Under the pieces are notes generated by a model. That model was not told the DNA's origin and searched no databases. It was given only the letters and a program-made list of their open reading frames with translations. The position numbers were made by a program, and so were the translations under genes. A stretch of DNA of 64,000 bases, taken from positions 5,954,501 through 6,018,500 of the forward strand of contig OY992840.1 in NCBI GenBank assembly GCA_963921425.1, given 5' to 3'. Within the stretch, counting starts at the first letter, position 1. Each line of letters opens with the position of its first letter. This stretch comes from Dryas octopetala (taxonomy: Eukaryota; Streptophyta; Magnoliopsida; Rosales; Rosaceae). Positions 17,316 to 28,100 of this stretch are shown here, one piece after another.

Positions 17316-17852
17316 TGTAAGAATTAAATGGACTAATACATTGTTCTACTTGGAGTCAATATTACACTAATACTTAAGATACAAGTAATAGGTTTATTAA
17401 TAAGACATAAATCAGCAAGTCCATCTTAAATAGATTACTTATCTGAGTTGGACTAGGAAGACTTAGTTACCTAAATGCCTTATGTTATAAACAAGGCAAT
17501 GATCCAGCAAAGTCTTTATAGAGTCCTATTAGGATTGGATTCTGGAGTCCTTGATGGGAGGAACTAGGAATCTATGAGTACTCTATATAAGCACAGGTCC
17601 CTGGTCACACAGCGAATACTTAGAACCAATAAGCTCTGCCCCATTGTATGAGAGGTTCATTCATTGCTGTAATGGCTAGAAGACTTGAGCATCTTGAGTG
17701 GAGGTATTTAATTGCCAGTAATATGTCTTCATCAGGTTAGTAGTTAATTATATATTAAGGTTATATGATTATCAATAGAATCATATTAATGTCGAGTTAT
17801 ACTTGTGCTATTGATTTGTGTATGCTACATAATTTACGTTTGAGTTCTTACA
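17316..17852 (+). mobile_element. Solo LTR
   Basis: 537-bp sequence starting TGTAAGAA and ending TTCTTACA, flanked by the 5-bp duplication GTTCG at 17311-17315 and 17853-17857. A TATA-like box (CTCTATATAAGC near 17581) lies inside, as in a retrotransposon promoter. No internal region is left, so it looks like the product of LTR-LTR recombination. Size suggests a Ty1/copia-type element; age cannot be read from a single LTR. Confidence 0.8.
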
Positions 17853-17950
17853 GTTCGTTCTTTATTTAAAGAATGAACATGGTTTTTTTTTAATCTTTTT
17901 TACGACTTTTGTCATTTTTATTCCCATTATTAACATTATTTAATATGTAA

Positions 17951-18247
17951 GGCCTTGTTTGATGCCTATAATTGGATTGGATATGATAAATCGCTAGAAT
18001 CATGTGTATTCAAAGAAAAAAATAGAGGGTATATTCTAACTTGAAGAAATAAGATAGATTAGCCATAAGGAAAAATTTATATCCCCACTAATCCCACCAT
18101 TTTTGTGCGGATTTTGTGGCTATTGGCAGGGATATAAGTTTCCCTTTATAATTAATTCATCTTCTTCATTCAAGTTAGAAGTGTCTTCCTTGAATACACA
18201 TGAATCATATTATTTATCCAATCCAATCCTAGGCATCAAATGAGGCC
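17951..18247. mobile_element. Harbinger/Tourist-like MITE with long hairpin
   Basis: 297-bp element with ends GGCCTTGTTTGATGCC and GGCATCAAATGAGGCC. The inverted match continues inward (ATTGGATTGGATA, then GTGTATTCAA against TTGAATACAC, then CTAACTTGAA against TTCAAGTTAG), so most of the element can fold back on itself. A TAA-type flank (TAA before, TTAA after) fits PIF/Harbinger. Confidence 0.7.
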
Positions 18248-18521
18248 TTAAAGTCTAGAATCATTGTTTGAGGTTATACTATAGTTTAACTCTTAAATTT
18301 TGGGATGTAGTCCACAACTCGAACCTAGAAATGGAGAGGTAAAATCTAAAATCTAACCGAGGAATGAGAGCCCAAACTCGAGATTTTATAACATAAATTT
18401 AACTGAGGAACGGGTCTTGATCAATGATTTTATATCTTAAAGTGTTAAACCCTTTTGAGATTGAGATAAAAAAGTGGAAAAAGACATAAAAATTATGTGT
18501 TTGTTTTTTATAAGTAAATAA

Positions 18522-18665
18522 CACTTCAAGAAATGTGAGCAAAGCCCACGCTCATTGGTGGTATAGAATGAGGTGGCAATTAGGCAATATGGACTAAAGT
18601 TCTCAATTGCCACCCCATTTTGTGCCACCAATAAGAGGTAGGCTTTACTCACATTTCTTGTAATG
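18522..18665. mobile_element. CACTA-type MITE, copy 2
   Basis: 144-bp relative of the element at 16801 with CACTTCAAGAAATGTGAGC at the left and CATTTCTTGTAATG at the right. Target duplication TAA is at 18519-18521 and 18666-18668. Shares the inner GGCAATT and TGCCACCAATAA motifs with copy 1 but is shorter. Confidence 0.8.
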
Positions 18666-19440
18666 TAACGAATATCCTGCAAAGAGAAAGACATAAAAAT
18701 TATGATAAGTTTTTAATTAGTTGAAAGTTGACTCCATCAGAGACAAACATCAGAATGAAGAATTATGGAGAGGATCGAAGAAGAAGATCGCAAATAGGGT
18801 TTAGAGAGGGGCGAGATGAGAGGGAAGAGAAAGAAGAGACACGAAGCCTTATATCGGAGCAAGAAGCTTAATTGAAAACCTAAAAAGGAGCTATAAATGA
18901 TTGCCACCTACTTTCATGCGCTTAACATCAGTTATTGCCTTTAAGGTGTTTCTTCGATGGCTCTAGGAGGCTTGGGGTTGGCTTATTTGTGGATTTCTTG
19001 TGCGTGACACTCTCATAGTGCAGTGGGATTGAGTGCTTGGTTAATATCTACGAGTTCTCGCCTTCCTTTTTCTCGGTCATAGGTGTGTGGTGTTCCTGGC
19101 TTCTTTTGGAGCTGTGTTGGTGTTTAGTGTTCCCGTGTGATGTTCATGGCTTTGCGTTGGCGTCGTGGTGGTGTAGCAGTCGGTTTGGAAGCATGTAGAT
19201 TACTCTAAGGTTTTGGTTAGGGTTGGCTTTGGGGTGAGGCATATTGAAAATTTTGTTGTTGTTATCTATTTGGCTTTTGTTGTCGTTTTTACTAGTGTTT
19301 TATTATTGGGCTCTACCTTGTTAGGCTTGCTTTTTGTTGTTAAAATATGAGTTAAACGCCTTTTGAGATTTAGCATGTTTTTACTTTAAACTTACACATC
19401 TAAAATTCATATCCCCTCATATTTAATATAGTTGTACATA
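18666..19440. other. Intergenic, no gene seen
   Basis: GT-rich sequence around 18950-19350 without a credible ORF. It could be a LINE 3' end, but no tail or domain supports this. Confidence 0.3.
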
Positions 19441-21521
19441 GGGTAATTCTAAAAGAACCCCACTGTTTTCTTTTCATGCAAACTCCACAAAGAAATTTTT
19501 CTTTCAAACTTTTCATGTTTGCCCCTAGCTAATTCTTAAAAAAAAGAAAGAAAAAAAATCTGAAAACCTCTTTATCCTCCCCTCACCCGAGCACCACCCC
19601 ACTCCCGCCACTTCGTCCCCTTTATCAAGCCACCCCGCCGGCGGCGCCACCATCATCGGTGACTCTTTCTTTCTCTCTCTAGCCTCCCTCTTTCTCCCGC
19701 TTTTCTCTTTCTCTTTCTTCATTGTACAAACAGCTCCTTAGCTGACCTCTAGATCGGAGATCGTCGACCACTGAATTGGAGGCCGATGACCTCATGGCTT
19801 CGGCCATTTGTACAATGAACAAAGAGAGCGAAAAAAGGAGAAATAGAGAGAAAGAGATAGGAAGAGAGGGAAGTGGGTCGTTGTCGGTGGTGGGGCCGTC
19901 GGTAGGGTGACTGGAGGGAGTGGTGGAGGTGGGGCTCGGTTGAAGGGGATGAGGAGAAGTGTTTCAGATTTTTTTATTTTTTTATTATTTTTAACTAAGG
20001 AATAAAATTTCGGGTTTCGAGAAAATTTTGATGGAAATTTCGAAGATTTTTAAATTTCGACAAAAATTAGACGGAAACGACGGAAATTACTATCAAAATA
20101 CGAAAATTTTGAATGAAACTTTACCATATGTTTATTTAACATATTATCAACTACATTGATAAAAAACATTGAAGAAACCAAATTATATAGTAGGTTTCAT
20201 GTGATATAAGATGAATATAATGCGCGCTGGAGACAAATACTGTTAAAAAAATAGTTTACTAATTAATAATTACATAAATTTGATTGAACAAACACCTCAA
20301 AGCTTGTGTAATTTATTTTTCAGTTTTTCATAAATGAAAAGAACTTTTCAGAGCTTTGGATTGTTGTTGTTTGTGCTTGTTTGAAGTTATTCCATTATTA
20401 CTTTCATTGGAAATTTCAAGGACGAAATTCTTTGAAGGGGGATAGATTGTGAGACCCCTTTGAAGGGGGGTGGATTGTGAGACCCCGTATTTTTCCAAGT
20501 TTTATTTTGAAAAATATTTTAAAAATTTATTTGAGAAATAAAATATTTTAGGTTAATTTTATAATTTTTATTTTAAATTAGTTTGATACGTTCTTTGACT
20601 TTTTGAACTATTGTACTTTTGATTTCGATCTATGGTTTGTTGGAAAGGTCTCGAACACACGAATATGTGAGCGCAAACTGTGCATCAATCAGAGCTACGA
20701 TTTGAAAGATATGAGCATTTGAAATGATGGACATTTTTGTAAATTTATAAACATGAATTTTAAAAATCCAAAATCAAATTTTGTATGTTAATTCTCTCTC
20801 TACACTTCCACAATATCAATTCACGTAACCCAATACCACTACCCAATGGCCAGTACCCACCCTGATGGCCTGATCTCTTTGACTCTTTCTTTCTTTCTTT
20901 TATTTTCTTTCTCCTTCTTCTTTCTTTGTTTTTTTCTTTCTCCTTTTTATTTCTTGTTTTTTCTTTTTCCTTTCTCTTTCGATCTTTCCTTCCTATTCCT
21001 CACCTTTTCCTTCCCTTTTCCTTCCCGTGGCAGAGACCCTTCTTCCCTCTCATTTTTCTCTCCCAAGTACCAGCCCAGGCGCATAAATCTCTTTCTCCTT
21101 CTCCTCTCCCTCTCTTCCTCTTCTCCTCTTCGATTTCTTCCTCCTTTCCTCCCCGATTTCTTCTCACCTCTTGGGCCGCCGAGATCTAGCCGGGATCTCC
21201 CTCTCTTGGGCTGCCGAGATCTGGCCAGAGTTGGCTGAGATCTCCCTCTCTTGCGAATAGTGAAGACAGAGAAAGAAAAACTACTGGAGAAGACAGAAGG
21301 AGAAATTGTTGGAGAAGACAAAGCGAAATTTCGAAAATTTTGGCGAAATGTTGACGAATATGTGCTAAAATTTTCATACCCCTCAAAAACGAAATTTTCG
21401 GCGAAATTTCAAAATTTAACTCCTTGTTTTTAACCATTTGAGGGTAAAAATGGAATATTTGAAATGAAAATTTATTGTGGAGTTCTATAAGAAAACAATA
21501 GGGGTTCTTTTACAATTTCCC
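19441..21521. mobile_element. Non-autonomous Mutator-like element carrying Ty3/gypsy sequence
   Basis: 2,081-bp element with terminal repeats of about 70 bp (left GGGTAATTCTAAAAGAACCCC-like start, right complement GGGAAATTGTAAAAGAACCC). It has a perfect 9-bp duplication TTGTACATA at 19432-19440 and 21522-21530. The interior (about 20400-21240) contains the end of a Ty3/gypsy internal region (CAAGGACGAAATTC), a polypurine tract and the start of its LTR (TGTGAGACCCC), so the element has captured or been invaded by a gypsy fragment. Pyrimidine-rich ORFs at 20846-21238 are low-complexity. No transposase was seen. A related sequence lies inverted at 50760-51715. Confidence 0.75.
20404..20790 (+). 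mobile_element. Ty3/gypsy 3' end fragment inside the Mutator-like element
   Basis: The motif CAAGGACGAAATTC, then a G-rich polypurine tract and TGTGAGACCCC, is the usual junction between the end of a chromovirus-type gypsy internal region and its 3' LTR. The tract plus LTR start is duplicated in tandem at about 20433-20460 and 20461-20486. Broken relic; no full coding region is present. Confidence 0.55.
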
Positions 21522-21589
21522 TTGTACATATATCCCACTGTGAGAAAAAGTCATTTGACAGAGCTAACAGAATCGGAGAAAAGCCCAGT

Positions 21590-22840
21590 GGGCAATGCTA
21601 GAGTGCCCTAATTTGTGCCACATGTAATTTCAAATCAATTAAAATATTTAATTTAGTTAAATATTCATTTGCCACATCATTTTTGACAAAGTCCATTTTA
21701 ACCTTTTTATAACTCTTATAACATTTAAATTATAGATAATTACAAATAAGTCAATAAAACATCTCAAAATTACAAAAAAAGTCAATACTAAATTTCATAT
21801 CTCATTTTAGTCAATCATATCATTTCATAAATTACGTTTTGATCAATAGCTCTACGGGCTCCAGCCCATTACTGGTTTTTCTTTGAGTTCATTTTACCCT
21901 TTTGCCCCAGCCCATTGTTTTTATTTTAATAATTTAGTTTGTTTGTTACCTTTAATTTGGACACATGTCAGCTTTTGGTTAGTTTTGATTTTTTTGTAAT
22001 TTGTTTGAAATTTTCATGATAATGACAGTGGCTGTAATTTTTAGTATTTGTTATATTCTCTTTTGTATAATGCATAATTTAATTATTAATTCATTTTAGT
22101 CAATAGTGACTATTTTGGGATTTAGGAAATGTTTATTGACATATTTATAATTTTGAAATGTTTTATTAACTTTTTTGTAAATAGCCCTTTAAATTATGAA
22201 AAAAAGTAGTCATTAAAAATTCTCAATTCTTTTAAAAGTCTGTTTAGTCTGAATCATTGGCCCTCCAATCTAAAAAAAAAAAACTTGTGAAAAAAAAAAA
22301 AAAAAACTTAAAAGCCTTGTTCCCATTAGATCCCCAAGAACCACCATCCAACATAAATTCACCATTTCTTCGATCTCCTTCCTCCCAGTACCATTGCATC
22401 ATCTTCCCAGGGCCCCACTATTTCCTCCCACTATCACCTTTCTTTTCCCTCTTCTCATTCCCTCGATCACCCCACCAATTCTTCCTTCCCTTCCTGGCCC
22501 TTCTTTGATCTTATACCCCAATTATGGTTGGACTTAGATAAAAAAATTACTAGATTTGTGATGAAAGATAAAATAAACAATATATAAAGCTAAAGGAATT
22601 GAAAGATGAATCGTGAGATTGGGATTGGAAAGGTTGGGGAGAAGAAATTGAAAGAGAAATTAATGGGAAAAATGAATTAATCATTAGATTTCGAAGGGGT
22701 GAAATTGTATTTTATCAAAAATGATGTGGCAACTAAAAAAGTTGATGTAACAAATAATTAATAATGTGTAATATAAATTTGCCACATCATATTAAGGCAC
22801 AAGATCTATGTGCCCTACTAGGGCACACAATCTTTATCCA
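21590..22840. mobile_element. Probable non-autonomous DNA transposon with inverted ends
   Basis: The left (GAGTGCCCTAATTTGTGCC, then TTTGCCACATCATTTTTGAC) and right (ATGATGTGGCAA, then GGCACAAGATCT and TAGGGCACACAA) ends are inverted relatives. A palindrome GTGCCCTACTAGGGCAC sits near the right end (22811-22827). No target duplication was found. It contains the nested element 21734-22187 and C-rich low-complexity sequence. Confidence 0.45.
21734..22187. mobile_element. Nested Mutator-type MITE
   Basis: 454-bp element bounded by the 10-bp duplication TTTAAATTAT at 21724-21733 and 22188-22197. Inverted ends: left AATTACAAATAAGTCAATAA, right complement TATTTACAAAAAAGTTAATA. Its right third (GACAGTGGCTGTAATTTTTAG and onward) recurs at 35148-35325. 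Confidence 0.7.
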
Positions 22841-22845
22841 TATAA

Positions 22846-23785
22846 AAATCTATATATATAAAGCCACAAGGCTCATTTGGTTAAAATAATAAAAGACTAA
22901 TATCTTAAATTAAAAATTTCTAAAAAATAAAATAACAAAATAAGGAGCATGTTCTTAAAATAATGAATCACCAATTACAACTTTTGTTCCCGCCTTCTAA
23001 GCAGTTGAAATTATATATTCTTTTATTTTTTAAAAATTACCTATTTAATTAGTCACTAAAAAGAGAATTATCCATTCTTTACAAAAAGTCATTGAACTTT
23101 TTTTATTACACATGTGTGAATATTATTGAAATTATCATTTATTTTACTTTTTTTTTGCCATTATTTGGACTCAATTTTTTTTATCAGTAGTCTCGACACA
23201 ATTTGTACACCCAACTAAAAATTAGAAATTAAAAAAATTTGTTAGTATACCCAATAAATTTCACAAAAATGCCCTTACCAAAAGTCTAAAACTCAACATC
23301 CCACCCAACCTATTCTTACTCTCTATGCCCAACTTCACACCCAACAACATCACCCCCACCCTACCACCGGGCCAACGCCATAACCATCACCATCCTCTAA
23401 CATCATGACCAACACCATGATCACCACCACCCAACATTGAGGTATTTTGATTAAAAAAAATATTGCAGGCAGCCCTCCACCTCCCTCTGTCTCTCTCTCT
23501 CTCTCCTTCATATCGGAGCCAACCTCCCTTGATGAGCTTCATTGACCCATATGGTTCAACCATCTAACTTCACCAAGCAAAACCCAGGAAAAAAAATAAA
23601 CAAACGAAAAGTAAAAAAAGACCAAAAAGCAATTAGGAGGAATAAGCCTGCTGTACACCCAATTTTCATTTTCAAGCACAACTTTGATTACCCAATAAAA
23701 CTTAGAACCAATACTTTAAAGTATTAATTTTTCTTTCACCATTGTTGCATCATATTGGAGGTCAGGATAGGTGTTGATTTTATCT

Positions 23786-23832
<47 letters not shown>

Positions 23833-24346
23833 TTGATCGCTTTACAGACAAAGTTCATTTTTTGTTCATCATTTCTTGATCGTCTTTATACAAAACTCAA
23901 CAAAGTATTTACCACACTCTCATACTTTCTTTCACAGTACATAAATTCCGGCCGCTTGGCTCAGAACATGGATGAGTTGTGGCGTATGCACATGGGGATG
24001 CCAAGCCTCCCTCGCCGCTGCTCTGCTGACCACATGTCGCGCCGCTCCATATTCTCCGCCGGCGCTGCCGTCTCTAAATCTATTGTGAGAGAGATGGAGA
24101 TGGAGGGTTGCCGGTCGCCAACGGTGAGGTGACCGGATGGAAGGACTGTTGACGGGGAATGGGATGGGCTGCTGCTGGTGTGTGATTTGGCTGCTTACGT
24201 ACTTATTAGTCAATCAATTTGCATTAGAGTAGAACAGAAAATTAAATTTTATTAAAAATGTTGGAGTTATTAATAAGTATGTTATGTCATAACGGTCTTT
24301 TTGTATATTCAAATGAAAAATAATTTTTGTCTTTATAATAATAGAG
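22846..24346. mobile_element. Possible non-autonomous transposon
   Basis: Ends TCTATATATATAAAG and CTTTATAATAATAGAGA are inverted relatives, a pattern known from plant Mutator-like and Helitron-derived elements. The inside holds CA/CC-rich text, a 40-bp GA run (23789-23828) and a GC-richer stretch with a 99-codon ORF (23833-24132) without a recognised domain. Family and limits are uncertain. Confidence 0.3.
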
Positions 24347-25180
24347 ATAAGAAGAATGATTAGATAGTAAAAAGCCTATTTATTTAAATCGAAATCTTAC
24401 AAATCAACAACTCACATTTTTTATACATAATTATATTTATGTATGCTCACATTTTTTATATTTATGTATGCTCATCTTTCTCATACTTATAAAATTTAAA
24501 TTAATTTTGGTAATAACTTATAAAATAATTTTTATTTTTCACGTACATATATAATATGAGTCCGATAATGAATCAAGAGATAAAAAAAATATAAAAGAGA
24601 TAGAGAGGATGAGGACAAATTTTGTTTAAAAAATTCAGTAGCATTGAATTCTTATCATAAACACAAAAGGCAACAGACAAGGAGAAGTCAATACCCGAAC
24701 CACCACCCTTGCTGACTGGTGAGGCCCATTGTATTAAACCAGACCAGAAACCAAGGGTCCTATGTGGTGCGCTCTTGACTCCCTCTTACACATAGTAATG
24801 ATGCACACCAGCCCTCTTCTCACACCTACCTACCAACCAACCACCACTCCACTAGACACACCATCTTCCTCTTATTTACCAAAACACCCCTACACCTAAT
24901 GAATTCCTTGGACCTTCCTGCCCTTCCCATTTCCACTAAATTACCCCAGTACCACCCCACCATATTGCAAAATTAACTATTAAAAAAGAAAAAAAACAAA
25001 AAAAACAAACGGAAAGAATCCCTTTGTCCCCAACTGCAAACCCTAATCTTAGCAAGATTACAAAAAGACCATACTGCTCTGGCTGTGAGGCAAAGACACG
25101 TTCTCTACTTAATTAGGGGGCAAAAGGAAAGGGAGATTTTAGGTAATATATGGAAGTCTCGAGCTCCAAGCTATTGCTTA
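24347..25180. other. Intergenic and probable 3' UTR of the HDG5-type gene
   Basis: No gene seen. The part next to 25180 is expected to be the 3' untranslated region of the minus-strand HD-ZIP gene. Confidence 0.4.
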
Positions 25181-28100
25181 TTACTTGGAGGTGGCAGCAG
25201 TAGGCTGATCAGAACAAGAGCCACCACCAACGCTGCCATTATCAGTAGTAATGCAAGTGGTGCTGCCACCGAGAGCTGAAATAATCTGCTGTACTGTGTT
25301 GCACAAGTGGTTGTTAATGGCAGTGACGCTTGAGAGGTTGAGCTTTGCCGAAGGGCTTGTGCTCGCGAGAACTTGGAGTCCCACCGTGAGCAGGCAACCC
25401 GATGATGATGAGTTGAGGGCACCAACACCGTCTTGATCCGGTGAGACGCTGCCATGATGATCAGCTGCTGCTATGGTTGATGTTGTGTTGGTGTTGTTAG
25501 TAGATTCCAGTGGGACAATGACAAACCCTAGAGGGAGGAGGGGAATGCAGGACGGGTCCTCTCCGCTCATTGCCAATTGGATGCCGTCCACGTCCATGTT
25601 CGTGTACACCACCAGGCTGCCCGACTGATCCGTACAACTCTCTTGTAGCATCAGCTCTACATTCTGGGATGAGTTGCTCGCCACCTGTACAGCATGCATG
25701 CATATACATGTATAAAAACAGACATTTCATATATTTCACTCCAATAAGAATAGTAATACGAAATGTGAGAAACTGTTAAACAATCAATGTGCCCTAAAAG
25801 CTTAACATGTGAGAGAATGTGCTAACAATGTATACAAGCTCACAGAAACTAACTCATGAGAGTTCAAATCTTCTCTCACATTTTACACCAGCAAATTTTT
25901 TCTAATGGGGACCAAGAAACGAGAACTTAATGTGAGAAGTGAGAGGCTTTGTTGTACCATGAACATTCAAATGTTCTCTCACAAGTCACATCGATTTTCC
26001 AATAATAAATTTTGATCACAAGCTAGATAACATGAAGACATTTATTATCAGTGCTAGAAAATAAAAATAAAAGGAGTGCTTACATTTATGCGAAGAAGAG
26101 AAATGCAATTTCCTGGATGTGAGCCATTGGCAATGTGAGCCACTTCATGTAAGGAATTCCCATTGGAAAGAACATCAAGGTGCTGAACATGAATATATAT
26201 AAAACCATGTCATTAATTGTGACTAAAATGAAATATATTAGGGGTACAACTGAGACCTAGGTAGCTAGCTAGGGTATACCTGAGCTCGGCGGCGTTCGTC
26301 CTTCAAGAGTTCAAAGACACGGTTGTGAGGAAAAGGGAGGCAGGTGGTGGACACAGCAGTGAGAATGACCCCGTGGGGTTGACCGGCCTCTGTGACTTTC
26401 CTTGTGGTTATTCGAACGGTGTCGTCCAGGGAATCTGAGAGAGCCGTCCAGGACTGCCCACTGGAGGTGCTCATGTTCACACAAAATGTTGTTATCATTC
26501 TCTGAGCCAATTTCATCAAATTCTTTCGTGCTTCCGGAGATGGTATCACTGTATATATAAAACCCATATATGCATGGATTAGTATTATATATGTTAACAA
26601 TCAACTAATACATTCTAATTAATTGAAAAAGCATACTGCCTTGCTACTTATATACATACATACATACATAAATTCCATGTTGATTGAGTAGTTTATTTGT
26701 ACAGTCCGCTTCTAGAGCTATTCACTCCATGTGTAAATTTTGTGTACTTTCAGATGAAAGTACATCGTGGCAGTTATTCTCATTATAGCTAACTGCTCTT
26801 GAATATATGTGTGTGTATGTGCAGGCACAGATTAGGTTAATTGTATACATAGAATTCAACTTTACCCCTAATTCTGATATTGCAGGAGTCCCACGTACAA
26901 TATCACAAGTAATCACACTCTCATCTACTGTTATATGTTTAAAGTACGTAATAGCCAGTACATTATCTAATTAAGGAATTCTCTAATAATAAGTATTAAA
27001 AAGATAAGCATACATAAGTATAAGACACGTGAGTTATTAAATTGCAAGATTTTAATATATAGCAGCTTAATTTGCAATTTAATGACTCATATTTCTTATG
27101 CTTATACAAATAATCAATGGAGAGTTGAATATCATATATAATAAAGTAAAAGGAAGATGCATAATAAATTGAACCTCCAAGGTCTGATATATTTCTGGCC
27201 ATGAGACTTGCAACCCTTTCACATTGCCTTTGTAAGACTGCTAGCCATCTTTGAGCCCCAAATGCCATCCCACTGTAAACAAAATGACTGAATATTTGAT
27301 GGACAGGCTTCTCCTCTATCTCTGCATGTTCTACCCATGTAACCTGCAGCAGTATATACACAATTAATTAAGCCTACTTTACTCATTTCCGACTTCGGTC
27401 TTTGCAAATTCAATATTTACAATAAGGTTTCTGTAATTTGTGAAAGTTATTAATTATGGAAAATATTGGAAATACTCAATCAAACTGCGTGCGGAGAATA
27501 ATTGAAATTGAATTTTTACAATAAGCTAGGTTTCTGTAATTTGTGAACATTATTAATTATGAAAACTATTGAAAATACTCGATCAAACTGCGCGCGGAGA
27601 ATAATTTGAAATTGATTAAGTAGAACACAAAGGTAGGTACCCTTGAGTATCCATTGGGCATGTCTTGGATAAGACAGCCGGAGGGCCATCTCTTGTATTT
27701 GGGAAAGGAAGGTTGAAGGTTGTCATGGAAGGTATCGATGGGGAAATCGACAATTGCCCAAGTCCCCTCCTCCTCATTGTGTTGACAATAACGCACAAAA
27801 TGAGCTTCTCGGGTTGGCACCAGAGGAGAAACAACTTGCAATTCAGCATACATCTGCACAAACAATAAAGTAATTAATTAAGTTACCAGCTAATGTTGCT
27901 TAATTCGATTTATGATTAATTTGTGAATTTATTCATCAATTTCTATTTTCAAGCTAGCATTGAGATACCTACCAGCTGAAGGGAACCGTTTGCTTGACCA
28001 CATGGATCTGCTGAAATAACTTGAAGAGTTTTTGCTTTAGAAACAATAGAAGGAAACAATTCCATCCACTTATTCTGCAAAATTACCAAAATTCAAAAAG

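Noticed and set aside
20846-21321. 130- and 124-codon ORFs on opposite strands
   Set aside because: Pyrimidine-rich low-complexity sequence within a transposon; no domain.
23833-24213. 99- and 93-codon ORFs
   Set aside because: No recognised domain; located inside a probable transposon; overlapping ORFs on both strands come from locally higher GC.
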